Below are positions 1 to 27,081 of a stretch of DNA of 64,000 nt, in pieces (positions within the stretch are counted from its first letter, which is position 1; each line of letters begins with the position of its first letter). The DNA comes from Muscardinus avellanarius (lineage: Eukaryota; Chordata; Mammalia; Rodentia; Gliridae). The notes under the pieces were generated by a model, which was not told the origin of the DNA, did not search any database, and saw only the letters and a program-made list of their open reading frames with translations. The DNA is taken from assembly GCA_963383645.1 (NCBI GenBank), contig OY726573.1:20436845-20500844 (forward strand). The letters run 5' to 3'. The position numbers were made by a program, and so were the translations under genes.

Positions 1-244
1 TCCCTTTCCCTCCCTGTGTCCCCCAGCCCCAGGGTCAGCTACTGTAGGAGAATCAGAGTCTTAGGCCCTGCCTTCAGGAGCTCTGGTCACAGGGCTACAG
101 GGGTAGAGACCAAGAGGACCATTCTTTGAAGGCTTGTGGGGGTCACTGAGGCCGGAAGAGTCAGGAAGGCCTTTGGAAGAGGGGTGGGTTTGGAGGAGCC
201 CTTGAAAAACTGGGAAGATTTGGATGGAAGCTTGTGAATTGAGT

Positions 245-375
245 GAGTGGGACTCTATTTCCTCCCATTTATGAGAGTGAAAGAATGGATCTGAGGCTAA
301 ATGGCTTGCCCAAGTTACACAGCAAGTTGCTGGTGGAGGTTGGGGTTCAAACATGCATCTACCCTGTTTGACTTT
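245..375 (-). repeat. MIR fragment
   Basis: The order 'cttgcccaagttacacagcaag' then 'ggttggggttcaaac' follows the antisense MIR core (lag-phase of the tRNA-derived SINE shared by all mammals). Diverged, as expected for its age. Confidence 0.6.
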
Positions 376-539
376 TTAGAATATTTGCAGAGCAGCTGAG
401 GAGTAGTGGGCATGGGGTTTGGGTGGTCAGTACCCTCACTTCCAAGCCCTACAATGTATCCTGTTCTCTGCCCGGGTGTTTCCTAAATACCAATCTGGGA
501 AGTGGGCATGGAGTGGTGACACTTTAAGATTCTGGGGAT

Positions 540-1100
540 ATCCAGGTGAGGTGATAACAAACCTGTAAACCCAGTATTTGGGAGACTGAGACAGGAGGAC
601 CACCAGCTCAAGGACAGCCTCAGTAAGTTAGCAAGGCCCTCAGAAACTTAGGGAGACCCTGTTTCAAAATTAAAAAATAGAGCTGGGAGTGGTGGTGCAT
701 GCATGCTTGTAATCCCAGTACTAGGGAGGCTGAGACAGGGGGATCATAGGTTTGTAGCCAGACTCAGCTACTTAGTGAGGCCCTGTTTCAAAATAAAAGA
801 ATAAAAAGTAGAACTGAGGGTGTAGCTCAAGGTAGAATGCCCCTGGGTTCATTCCCCAGTACCCCAAAAAATAAAAATAAAAAAGTAGGCCTTGTGTGGT
901 ATTTCACACCTGTAATCCTAGTACTTGGGAGGCTTAGAAACCTAGCATGACCCTGTTTCAAAAGCAAAAAATAAAAAGGTCTACTGGTGGAGCTCAGAGG
1001 TAGAGTGCCTCTGGGTTCAATCCCTAGTGCCCCTACCCACACACACACACAGGGCTGGGGGTGTAGTTCAAAGGTAGAACACTCCTGGACTCAATCCCAG
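540..1100 (+). repeat. Three B1-dID SINEs in tandem
   Basis: A headless-tail copy at 540-680, a full copy at 681-887 ending cccagtacccc plus A-rich tail, and an internally deleted copy at 888-1040 followed by an extra ID tail at 1053-1098 and (CA)n. Confidence 0.85.
929..995 (+). repeat. 67-bp exact direct repeat, copy 1
   Basis: Runs from gaggcttagaaacc to actggtggagctc and is identical over all 67 bases to 1597-1663. It spans a distinctive internal deletion of the B1 head. Confidence 0.8.

Positions 1101-1103
<3 letters not shown>

Positions 1104-1147
<44 letters not shown>
1104..1147 (+). repeat. (CA)n microsatellite
   Basis: About 20 CA units continuing the tail of the preceding SINE. 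Confidence 0.9.
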
Positions 1148-1460
1148 ACTTTAGTATTCTTTCAGGCATTCAAAGCAAGAAGTATAAGTTTATATTGCTA
1201 TCCATACTATAAATTAAACTAAAAGTTTTATAAACTAGTATAATTATTACATGTAAATTAAATATATTCTACTTCATTAGAAAAAAAATAATTGCCACCC
1301 ACTAAATTGATTTCATGACCCTTCATTGGATCTGGATCCAGAGAAACACTGCTTTAAATGGCACCTTTGCAATTATTTGATTATAGATAATTAAATCTTT
1401 GGAAAAAAAATACAAGCCAATGGAAATTAAGATAAAGCTGATTTGAAGTTATGATTGATA

Positions 1461-2160
1461 GGGGCGTGCACGCCTGTAATCCCAGTACTTGGGAGGCTGA
1501 GATAGGAGGATTGCAAGTTCAAGGACAGCCTCAGCAGGTAGCAAGAGACTCTCAGCATCCTACTAAGACTCTGTTTCAAAATAAAACATAAAAAAAGAGG
1601 CTTAGAAACCTAGCATGACCCTGTTTCAAAAGCAAAAAATAAAAAGGTCTACTGGTGGAGCTCTACCAATGAAGGTAGAATGCCCCTGGCTTCAATTTCC
1701 AGTACAAAAGAAAAAAAAGACAAGGGAGTATAGCTGGGTGTTGTGGCACATGCCTATAATCCCAGTACATGAGAGAGACTGAGACAGAAGGATCACAGGT
1801 TTATGGCCGGCCTTAGTAAGGTCTTCAGTAATTTACAGAGACCCTGTTTTAGAATTTAAAAATAGGGCCAGAGGTGTAGCTCAGAGGTAGAATTTGCCTG
1901 GGTTAAATCCCTAGTACCACACACACACAAAGAAAAGGGATATTTATGTCTATGTGTGTCTGTTTTACAATTTTCCTTATAATGGGCCCGCAGCCGTGGT
2001 GCACACCTGTAATCGCAGTACTTGGAGGAGGATTGCAGGTTGGAGGGCAGTGTGGGATAACTTAGTTAGACCCTGATTCAAAAGAAAGAATAAAAAGGAC
2101 TGAGTGTAGCTCAGAGGCAGAGTCCTAGGCTCTAGCCCCAGTCCTCCACCCCACCCCCAC
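1461..2160 (+). repeat. Three B1-dID SINEs
   Basis: Copies at 1461-1725 (contains the second 67-bp repeat copy at 1597-1663), 1732-1935 and 1983-2160. All have GTGGTGCAC-type heads and GGTAGAATGCCCCTGG-type tails, at differing divergence. Confidence 0.85.
1597..1663 (+). repeat. 67-bp exact direct repeat, copy 2
   Basis: Partner of 929-995, 668 bp away start to start. Identical through the deletion joint of the SINE, and its 3' flank diverges at once. Confidence 0.8.
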
Positions 2161-2331
2161 AGGTGTTTTTGTTTTGTTTTGTTTTCTTTCATTATATGGG
2201 ACAAGAGGCTAATCTTGGTTCCTTGGGACCTTTGTGAACACAGGGCTCCCTGGAGGTCCTGAGGGGCCTGAGTGGCCAGCCCCTGTCCCCTTTCTCCTGC
2301 CTCTGCCTTTATTCATCCTGATTCCCACTGA

Positions 2332-17756
<15,425 letters not shown>

Positions 17757-19535
17757 GCTCCTGCATGCGCCCAGGGCCACCCAGCAGCACGCTCATCCTG
17801 CGCCTTCCGAGGCCCCCGCCCTATGTGACAGCCGCCCCTGCGGGCAGGGGGCTAGGGGCTGTGGCCCCTCTCCCGGCTCCCTTTCCGTGCTGCATGACCC
17901 CCGCGCACGTCCAGGGACAGAATTGGAATGTGTGTCATCTGGGGTGGGGCGCCTTCCTCCTCATCCCGGCTCTCTCTTATCCTAAGCTATCTTGTGGGAG
18001 AGCCAGGAGGCCATGGAACCTTAGAACCCCCACCTGGCTGGTTGGCAAGGCCTAAGGCAGGAGGCAGGAAACCAAGATGGCAGGTGGAGGCCCGGCTTGC
18101 TCCAACTCAGAGACCTCCTTCTGGGTCCAGGGGGCCCTGACTCTGCCGCCACAGCACATGGGGGAGGGGGTGCCAGAGCTCCCGTTCTGAGTGCTGGTCT
18201 GAAGGCCCTGGCCTCTCCCGGAACACCTGGGCCCCACTGGAGAGAGGACTAGAATATTGGAAAATGCGGGTTCCTTTTTTGTTGTTTTTTATTTCACTTT
18301 TTTAACCTGGAGGGCTAGGGGATGATATTCTTATCATCAGGGAGCATCTGATGAGCTTTTTTACACCTTTGGGTACCTCCCAGCACACCCAATGGGACTG
18401 GACTGACCTTCCTGTTTTGTACTTGACACTATCTGGAAAATGAGCTGAACTGAAATCAAGCTCAGAGCACAGGCCTGAAGGAGGAGCCCACACCTTTTAC
18501 CCCTTTCTGCCATGGCTGCAGGAGAGGCAGCAGAGCGACCGTGGCCGAGGGCTGTGGACTCTCAGGGCCTGGCCTTGCACATGCTGAACTCACTGGAATC
18601 CAATCTCTGATCCCACATGGGTTACCCATTTCATTCCTATGGTGAAGGGTAAACTGCCTGGATTGGAGCCCTCGCTGGATGCAGCTGGGGTGCGTCCTGG
18701 CAGGCAGCCTCTCTGCAACTCCTCACCTCCAGGAGAGGTGCCAGCCAGCCTGCCCAGAGCTGGGGGTAGTGTGTGGGCACGCCCTCCTGAAGCAGGCTTT
18801 GCCTTCTCTCTGGAATCCATGTCTGGCTGGCCAGCTTCGTGCTTACTTGACCAAATGCTCAGAGAGGTGGATCCCCAAGGGAAATAATACAGGACTCGAT
18901 ACTCCCCCGAAAGCACAGCTGTGCGAGGAAGTTTAGCCACCTGCGTGGGTTTCCTATTGCAAAAGGGCTTGTTTGGAGAAGAAAAGGGAGGCGAGGCAGG
19001 AGGAGGGCCGCGTCCTGGCACATCTCTGCCTGTGGGTGTACATCGCGCCTCCATGTACACATGCATGTGCGTGCCCATCTGCTGCACACAGCGCACTAGC
19101 ACATCTCGCACCAGTACATGCATCTGTAATATAGTTTCTGTGTCTATTTAAGACTAGGAGCAGAGTGTGGCCCTTTTGTCAATGGGCCCACATTTCTCCC
19201 CAGCTCCTCTGCATTGAGATGGTCAGTGTGACCCAGGGCTTAAGAAATAACCCACTTTTATAGAGTGAATGGGAGGCAAGTTAAAAGCCAGTCACTGGTC
19301 ACTGTTGTGTCTTTGTCTCCCCTGGAGCCTGGAGGGCCAGAGCTTCAGGGAACTTCATGTGTTGACCCCCCAGGGCAGAGAGGATGGGGTCCTGACCCCA
19401 CTGCTGAGGGTTTGGGCTGACGTCATTGTTTCTGAATGTAGCACAAGTGGTGAACAGACTCCATAAGAGTGCTTTAAAAAGTATCTTCCCAGGAAGCGAG
19501 TTAAAAATAATAAAAGCCCATTCTTGAATTTTGAA
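17757..19535 (+). other. CAMKK1: CAMKK1 3' untranslated region
   Basis: About 1.78 kb, GC-rich and free of recognisable SINEs, unlike everything around it. This fits an exonic sequence under some constraint. It ends shortly after an AATAAA signal. The length suits the known CAMKK1 mRNA size (inference). I saw no earlier canonical AATAAA in it. Confidence 0.8.
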
Positions 19536-19560
19536 AAAAAGCTTTGTGTGTATATTTTCT
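19509..19560 (+). terminator. CAMKK1 polyadenylation signal and downstream element
   Basis: AATAAA at 19509-19514, then an expected cleavage site about 15-25 bases on, then a GU/U-rich stretch (tttgtgtgtatattttctg) at about 19542-19560. This is the standard mammalian layout. Confidence 0.85.
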
Positions 19561-19924
19561 GCATCTGTTCTTTCTTACCAGCTGCGCCGCCTGGTTTGGC
19601 TCACTTTTCTGGAAGGATCTGAGGTCTAAGTCCCTGAGCAGGGCAGTAAGGAGAGGCGCTCAGGAGAGGGGAGAGGGATGGATAAAGAAGGGCCAGCTCA
19701 GGAGGCTGCAGAGCCTCTGGGCAGGTCCCGTGGTCCCTCCTCGAGAAGAACTGGGTATTGAGAGCCAGCGGGCTGCAAGGACAGAAGTCCCTGTGGAGCC
19801 TCATGGGAATCTCTGTGGCACAGATCTGGCGCCACCTTAGCCGCGGGCACTGGTGCCCTGCCCATAGTGAGGCCTCTAGAGCAATGACGGCCTTGAGTCT
19901 GACCTTTGTTGTCACTTTTGGGGG

Positions 19925-20096
19925 GCTTTATTTGTTTTGTGGTACTGGGGATTGAACCCAGGGCATTCTACTTCCAAGCTACACCCCAGCCCTTTGTATT
20001 TTTTTTTTTTTTTTGAAGCAGAGTTTTGAACCTGTGATCCTCCTGTCTCAGCCTTCCAAGTACTGGGATTAGAGGCCAGCGCCACCACACCCAGCA
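19925..20096 (-). repeat. B1-dID SINE
   Basis: Tail 'ggtactggggattgaaccc', head ends 'cgccaccacacccagc'. Confidence 0.85.
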
Positions 20097-20104
20097 GCTA
20101 TCCA

Positions 20105-20235
20105 GTCATCTTTGGCTCAGTTTCCTTATTGGTAGGGTGTGAATAATGTCAGCATCTCCTTCATGTGACAGTAAATGAAGTCCTTGTACCAGGCAACTGG
20201 CACAGTGTTTGGCAGGCAGTAAGTACTAAGTAAAT
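20105..20235 (+). repeat. MIR fragment
   Basis: 'ctcagtttccttattggtag', then 'ggcacagtgtttggcaggca', then 'gtaagtactaagtaaatg': the sense MIR core and 3' end. Confidence 0.65.
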
Positions 20236-20251
20236 GGGACCCTTAAAAGGG

Positions 20252-20470
20252 AAACGAGCCAGACATGGTGGTGCACGATTGTAATCCCAGCGTTTGGGAG
20301 GCTGAGACAGGAGGATCGTGGTTTGCGGACAGCCTCAGCTGCTTAGTGAGGCCCTTTGCAACTCTGTGAGACCCTGTTTCAAAATAAAGAATAAAAAAAA
20401 ATAGGGCTGGGGGTGTAGCTTGGAAGTAGAATGCCCCTGGGTTCCATCCCCAGTACTTTAAAAAAAAGGG
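20252..20470 (+). repeat. B1-dID SINE
   Basis: Head 'gccagacatggtggtgcacg', tail 'ggaagtagaatgcccctggg', A-rich end. Confidence 0.85.
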
Positions 20471-20984
20471 GGAGGGACATGGAGTCTGGACCCAGCATGC
20501 CCTGTATGATTGGTGTTTGCCCAGCTGTTGAGCTTTCAGATGGGTGAAGCTGGAGACAGGGCAGAGGTCCTGGTGCTGAAGGCCAGGAGGGAAACCACGC
20601 CAGAGGCTCCCCAGTGTGGCAATCAGTTTTTCCATCTGAAAAAAGGAGACCAACCTGCTCCTGACTACTTTCTGGTTGTCCTGAGGCACCAAGCCCTCTC
20701 CAGGAGGGGCGTTGGCGCCAGGCAGAAGTTTCTCGAAACACCAGACTGGTAAGGGTTCCTACTTCCTCCTCCTCCTGGGGCCCCATGTCTCGTCTCCTCA
20801 CCGGCCTCCTGGTTGTGGCCATCAGCCTTCCAACATGCACCCGGGCCTGTTGCTTGGGGGATCTTTCTGAGCACCCACCCAGCCGGGACCTAGCCTCAGC
20901 TCTTTGGGCCCAGCGTCCTGCAGGACTCTCCACATGCCCTTCTGGCTCAAGCTCCATTCACCCACCTCCATTCAAGCCCACTGC

Positions 20985-21068
20985 CTGCCAAGCACAGAGG
21001 CACATGCCTCTGATCTCAGTATTTGGGAGACAAAGACAGGAGGATCTCAAGTTCAAGGCCAAGATGAA
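20985..21068 (+). repeat. B1 head fragment
   Basis: 'cacagaggcacatgcctctg' to 'ggatctcaagttcaaggcca'. No tail. Confidence 0.6.
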
Positions 21069-21702
21069 ACTGGAGGCAGGGTGGGGCTGGAGAAAGAGTG
21101 CTGAACCATCACTCTGGCTCCTGTGCACAAGAGGGATGGAGCAGAAGAACCAGAAAGACAGAGACCAGTAATCGGATCACAGCAGTGTCCAGATGAGGGA
21201 CGACCTGGTGGTGGTCAGGGTGGAAGCAGAAGGACAGGAGGCCAGAATGACCAGATGTGAGGCTGGCCACGGGGTAGGGGGGTCAAGGTGGCTCCTGGCT
21301 TCCAGGCTTGCCCACCATGGGGGACACAGGGTGGACCCAAAGGATGAGTCTGCTATGCCTTGAGACATTCAAGATGTCTGGTAGGAAGACAGACATGTAG
21401 GTCTAAGTCTCAGAGGAGAGGGGAGAACTAGAAATGGAGCCCGGGGTGCTCAAGGTGTGGAAGGTTGGTGATGTTGGAAGACAGTTTAGGGTGAGCCTTG
21501 GGTGAGAAGAAAGAGGAGGAGGAGAGGAACCTGCAACAGCTCTGGAGCAGGAGCAGCCGGGAGGTCAGAGGAGAAGCAAATGCAGTGGTACGGAAGGGTG
21601 CACATGGGTTTGAGAACCACGAGTGGCCATCAGCATCCATGATACTGAGGGGTCTAGGGAAGTGGGGGCGGAGGGAAAGTTTTTTTTTAAAGAATTTAGT
21701 TA

Positions 21703-22125
21703 TGAGCTAGGGATGGCGGCAAATGTCTGTCATCCCGGTACTTGGGAGGCTGAGACAGGAGGATTCAAGACTGACCTCAGCAAGTTAGGGAGACCCCATT
21801 TTTTTTTCTTTTTGTTTTGCTGTGGATGGAACCCAGGGGGATTGCACCTCTGAGCTACACTCCCAGCTCTATTTTATTATTTTATTTTGAAACAAGATCT
21901 CACTAAGTTGTGGAAGGCCTAAGTCACTAAAGATTCTGAGAAGATTCTCGATCTGAAAATCCTTGTACCTGAGATCCTCCTGTCTTGGCCTCTCAAGTAT
22001 AGCATCACAAGTGTGTGCCACCACGCCTGGCGTGAGACCCTATTTCAAAGTAGGAAATCAAAAAGGACTGAGGATGTAGCTCAGGTGTAGAATGCCTCTG
22101 AGTTCAATCTGCAGCAGCGCACACA
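21703..22125 (+). repeat. B1-dID SINE interrupted by an antisense copy
   Basis: Plus copy 21703-21799 resumes at 22033-22125. A minus copy at about 21800-22032 splits it at 'gagacccca', which is repeated after the insertion as 'gagacccta'. Confidence 0.8.
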
Positions 22126-22352
22126 TGAATTCAGCAATGGAGGTGAGGTGACGGGGCAGAAGCAAGGCTCCTCTCCTGTGGCTGGTGGCTGGGTGCCTCA
22201 TGATCCTTTCTTCAACTGTGGAAACCCTTCCTTAACTGGTGTCCTCTACGCGTTCTAAGGATGGAAGTGAGCAGGGTGCAGGAGATGTCTGTGCCCGATG
22301 TAAAACTGTACTGAAGAGCATCCCTGCTTTAATCAGCAGGCATCACCCCAGG

Positions 22353-22380
22353 CCAGGGGACCAGGGGACCAGGGGACCAG
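22353..22380 (+). repeat. Short tandem repeat, CCAGGGGA unit
   Basis: Three and a half head-to-tail copies of the 8-base unit. Confidence 0.85.
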
Positions 22381-22550
22381 CTCTCAAAGCATCTGATTTC
22401 ACCTTTGGAGCTTAAGTTACCTTCTAATTACTTTGCCTTTTGTCATCCCAGGAGACACAGGCTTCTATTATTTCTATTCCTCTCTCTTCAGATGGGAAAG
22501 AGAGGGGAAATGGAATAGAGGCAGACAATTCCAGTTAAAGAAGAAGCAAA

Positions 22551-23175
22551 AGCCGGGTGTGGTGGCGCACGCTTGTAATCCCAGCACTTGGGAGGCTGAG
22601 ACAGGAGGAATGCACAGGTTCAAAGCCAGCCTCAGTGAGCCTGGCGTGGTGGTGCACGCTTGTAATTCCAGCATTCGGGAGGCTGAGACCTGGAGGATCA
22701 CGGTTTGCGGACAGCCTCAGGTACTTAGTGAGGCCCTCTGCAATCCAGTGAGACCCGGTTTCAAAATAAAGAATAAAAAATAGGGCAGGGGTGTAGCTCA
22801 GAGGTCAAATGCCCCTGGGTTCCATCCCCAGACCCGCAAAAAAAGCAAAACAAAACAAAACAAAACAAAAAACAAAGCCAGCCTCAGTTCCTTAGTGAGG
22901 CTCTCAGCAACTTAGTGAGACCCTGTTTCCAAATAAAGTATAAAATAGATCTGGGAGTGTAGCCTGGAGGTAGAAAGCCCCTGGGTTCCACTCCCAGTAC
23001 CAACCAACCAACAAACCAACCAACAAACAAACCGGATGTGGTGGTGCACACCTGTAATCCTAGTACTTGGGAGGCTTAGATGAGAGGATCACAGGTTCAA
23101 AGCCAGCCTCAGCAATTTAGCAAGGTTCTCAGCAGCCTAGTGAGACCCTGTTTCCAAATAAGAAGAAAGAAACAA
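22551..23175 (+). repeat. Nested B1-dID SINEs with perfect target-site duplication
   Basis: Outer copy 22551-22636 resumes at 22873-23005. Inner copy 22637-22872 is flanked by caaagccagcctcagt at 22621-22636 and 22873-22888. A third copy lacking a tail is at 23033-23175. Confidence 0.9.
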
Positions 23176-23259
23176 CAAGTAAACCTTTTCAAAGACCCTG
23201 CTGGTACCCTCCTTTCACAAACTTCTGAAAAGAGTTCTCCACATTGTTTCAGCTGTTTC

Positions 23260-23716
23260 TTCCTTTCCTCCCTTCCTTTCTCTCTCTTTTTCTTTCTTTT
23301 CTTTCTTTCTTTTTTTTTTTTTTTTTGTGTGTGTGTGGTACTAGGGATCAAACCCAGGGGCATTCTACCTCCTAGCTACACCCTCAGTCCTTTTTTGAGT
23401 TTTTGTTTTGAAACAGGGTCTCAGTAGGTTGCTGAGGCTGTCTTCAAACCTCCCAAGTACTGGGATTATGGGTGTGTGTCACCACATCTGACCTCAACTT
23501 TCCTTTTTTTTTTTTCCCAGTACTTGTGATGGAACCCAGGGGCATTCTACCTCCGAGGTACACCCCCAGCCATATCTTTTCTTCTTTATTTTGAAACAAG
23601 GTCTCAATGAGTGGCAAAGGACCTCACTAAGTAGCTGAGGCTCTCTGTGAACTGTGATCCTCCTGTCTCAGTCTCCCCAGTGCTGGGATTATAAGCGTGG
23701 GCCACTACGTTTGGTT
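23260..23716 (-). repeat. Two B1-dID SINEs
   Basis: Copies at 23260-23493 and 23503-23716, both minus, with CT-rich or T-rich leading ends. Confidence 0.85.
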
Positions 23717-23734
23717 TCAACTCTCTCTTCTAAT

Positions 23735-23870
23735 CTGCTTTCCCCTATGGACATTGGGCTCCTCAAAGTCACCAATGGCCAATAAAACTCTAGATCCAAG
23801 CCAAATTCCTCTGTGAATTGGTGGCTGCATTTGACACTCATCGACTCCTTCCTAACCCTCTGCCCCCACC
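23735..23870 (+). repeat. Possible L2 reverse-transcriptase remnant
   Basis: 'caaagtcaccaatggcc' and 'ggctgcatttgacactcatc' resemble the L2 ORF2 region that encodes the (S)AAFDT motif. Short and diverged. Confidence 0.4.
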
Positions 23871-24174
23871 AGCTGTTACAATGCCCCACTCTCCTGATAT
23901 CCTCTGTTAATAAAAGCCATTCAGACTTTGGAAATAGGGAAAAGGATAACCCTGGGTAGTGCCAAGTGTAATCAGACATGCCCTTTTTTCTTGGGGATCA
24001 CCTGATTCTCCATGATGTGTTCTATTGGTTAGGGTATTTTACAACTCTTGAGAGTACAAGCTAATTTAACAAATAAATAATTCTTGCCCAATAACAAATA
24101 AGTAATTATTGATTTTCTTACTAATTCTTCTCCATAACAAATAATCTTGTTCCTTACTTATTAATGAATGGATA

Positions 24175-24265
24175 AAAGGCCTGGGAATATAGCTCAGTGG
24201 TTGAGTGCCTGTCTGGTATGCATGAGGCTCTGGATTCTGTCCCCAGCACTGCATAAACAAACAAA
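24175..24265 (+). repeat. Monomeric ID element
   Basis: 'ggaatatagctcagtggttg', middle arm 'gtctggtatgcatgaggctc', 'ggattctgtccccagcactg', A-rich tail. Confidence 0.8.
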
Positions 24266-24722
24266 AGAGCTTTGGCATAGGTTTACTTTATATCTGTCTG
24301 AGAGTCATGCCCTCCTGAATTCTGCATGGCTCCCCTCAGCAGGATGCACTGAGGACAGGAATGTGGTGGTGAGCTGAGCGACCAGATAGGGGAAAGCACA
24401 AGTTGGTTTCCTGAAGGCAGCTGGGGAACCTTGGTATTTGACTGACTGTCTTACCCCTGGCTGGATTCCTAAGGCGCGGCTGGCTGCAGTCCCCCAGCTC
24501 TCCTCCTGACTGCACTGAACTATGCACGGAGTCCTTCCTGCAGAGAGTTCTCCAGTGGCATAGTGTCCTCTCCGCCTCTGTGCTGGCCTCCTGGTGCCCA
24601 CAGGTGACACGGGACTGCTTCCTTCTCTCCCAAGGGCCACTCCACTCTTAAGGGCCTAGAAAGTAGTGAGACCGTGACTTCACAGCTGGCTGCTGTCACA
24701 GCTGGCCATTAAAGGCACAAAC

Positions 24723-24811
24723 TTTCTTATTTATTTATTTACTTGTTTGTTTTTTGTGGTGCTGGGGACTGAACCCCAAGGGTATTCTAACTGAGCTATA
24801 TCTCTATTCCT

Positions 24812-24843
<32 letters not shown>

Positions 24844-25468
24844 TTTGGTGGTACTGGGGATGGAACCCTTCTACCTCTGGGCTATACTCCAGACCTATTT
24901 TATATTTTATTTGGAAATAGGGTCCCTTAAGGCAGTGAGGCTGGCTTAGAATCTGCACAATCCTTCTGTCTCCACCTCCCAAGCGCGGGGATTACAAGTG
25001 TGCACTACCACGCCCGGCTCCTATTTTATTTTTTAATTATGTTTTTTGCAGTACCGGAGATGGAACCCAGGGTGGGGGGTCTACCTCTGAGTGACACCCA
25101 GCCCAATTTTCTATTTTTTTACTTTGAAACAGAGTCTCACTGAGTTGCAAAAGACCTCACTAAGTAGCTGAGGCTGTCTGCAAATCGCAATCCTTCTGTC
25201 TTGGCCCCCAAATGCTGAGATTCCAAGAATGTGCCACAATGCGCGACTTATTTTTTATTTTAAAACAGGGTCTTGTTAGGTTGCTGAGGGTGCTATGTTA
25301 CCAAAGCTGGCCTTGAGCCTATGATCCTCCTGTCTCAGCCACTGGTTATGGTGAAATACGTCTATAATCCCAGTATTTGGGAGGCTGAGATTGGGGGTTC
25401 AGCTCAGAGGTAGAGTGCCCCTGTGTTTAATCCCCAGTACCAAAAAAGAAAAAGAAAACCAGTATAAT
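24723..25468 (-). repeat. SINE cluster, four minus units and one plus fragment
   Basis: ID tail 24723-24820 with (TTTA)n, copies 24822-25020 and 25021-25250, a headless fragment 25251-25340, then a plus fragment 25350-25468. The whole cluster is flanked by a 30-base imperfect direct repeat (24700-24729 and 25494-25523, 25 of 30 identical). Confidence 0.8.
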
Positions 25469-25699
25469 GATGGAGTCTGCAACTGTCATTTATAGCTGGC
25501 CACTCCAGGCACAAATTTTCTTTGAAACATTCTTTAAAGCACACATAAATACATTCAACCCATTTTTTAACTACTTTGTGTCTTTTTCATCAAGCAAAAT
25601 CAGCCTTCTAAAGAGTTCCATTTTATTTTTGTCCTGTGGTTTAGCCCAGATTTAAGAAAAACTGTGAGGTACTATACCACTTCTGTCAGGCCCTCTATA

Positions 25700-25830
25700 T
25701 ATGCAGAGTTATCTCATTTAATCCCCACAGCTCCCTACGGAGGTGGATAACATTGTTCCACTTTACTTAAGAAGGTGCTTGTCCAGGGTCACAGATTGTG
25801 TGTCTGATTCTGATCATATTCTTCCTTGGT
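25700..25830 (-). repeat. MIR fragment
   Basis: 'gttatctcatttaatcccca' and 'cttgtccagggtcacagatt' follow the antisense MIR core. Confidence 0.6.
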
Positions 25831-26149
25831 TTATAATTATTTATTCCTTGGTGAACAAAGCTGGCAGGGCCTTGGAGACTCTAGGGTGCTGCCTACCCCT
25901 TTCTCATATGGAAAGACAGATTGAAAAAAGGCCAGAACTAGACTCCAGGAGAAAAATGCAAAATCAGGACTCAAGCCAAGACTGACATGAGAAACCCTCT
26001 GGAAGCCTAGACATACCCTCTTTCTCAAGGAGGCTTATTATAACTCACTACCTGCAGGAAATTGTGTTTACAGGTATAGGGTGACTGGAACCCCCAGGAG
26101 TCAGGAAACTGAGGTCCACGTTCTGGACTTTACAAAGGTCACTACTGTT

Positions 26150-26577
26150 TTGGAGTGTGTGTGTGCGTGCGTGCGTGCGTGTGTGTGTGTGTGTGTGTGT
26201 GACTGGGGATTGAACCACCCTGGTGCATTCAACCTCTGAGCTACATCCCCAGCCCTATTTTATTTTGAAACAGGGTCTCACTAAATTGTGGAAGGCCTCA
26301 CTAAATTGTTGAGACTAGCCTCAAACCTGTAATCTTCCTGTCTCAGCCTCCCAAGTACTGGGATTACAAGCATATGCCACCATGCCTGGCACTAAGGATT
26401 GAATCCAGGGGAGTTCTATCTCTGAGGTACACCTTCAGCTCTTTTTATTTTAAAACAAGGTCTTACTAAGTTGCTGAGGGTCTAACTAAGTTGCTGAGGT
26501 GGCCTCGAGCCTATAATCCTCCAGTCCCAGCCTCCCAACTACTGAGATTACAGGCATGTACCATCAGTGGCAGGTTA
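26150..26577 (-). repeat. Two B1-dID SINEs led by a (TG)n run
   Basis: (TG)n with TGCG interruptions at 26157-26202, copies to 26390 and 26391-26577. Confidence 0.85.
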
Positions 26578-26611
26578 CAGAACTGTTTTGTCTCTTAAAT
26601 AATCTGTATCT

Positions 26612-27012
26612 TAGCCAGGTGTAATGGCACTCATCTGTAATCTCAGTACTTTGGAGGGTGAGACCATATGATTGCAGGTTCAAGGACAGCCTCAGCAAGT
26701 AGTGAGACTCTCATCAACCTGGTGAGACCCTGTTTAAAAATGAATATAGTTGGGCGTGGACGCCAAGAGGCTGGGAGGCTGAGGCAGGAGTATTGCAGGT
26801 TATTCTCAGCAATTTAGTGAGGCTCTCAGCAACTTATTGAGACCCTGTTTCCAAATAAGAAATAAAATAGGGCTGAGGGTATAGCCTGGAGGTAGAGGTC
26901 CCCTGGATTCCAACCCCAGTACCATAAAATAAAATAAAATAAAATAAAATAGTGCTGGAGGTGTAGCTCAGAGGTAGAATGCTCCTGGGTTCAATCTTCA
27001 GTACAAAAAAAA
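26612..27012 (+). repeat. Two B1-dID SINEs and a loose ID tail
   Basis: A tail-less copy at 26612-26748, a deleted-head copy at 26749-26945 ending in (AAAAT)n, and an ID tail at 26948-27012. Confidence 0.8.
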
Positions 27013-27030
27013 GGTCTGCTTCTTGGGTAA

Positions 27031-27031
<1 letters not shown>

Positions 27032-27081
<50 letters not shown>

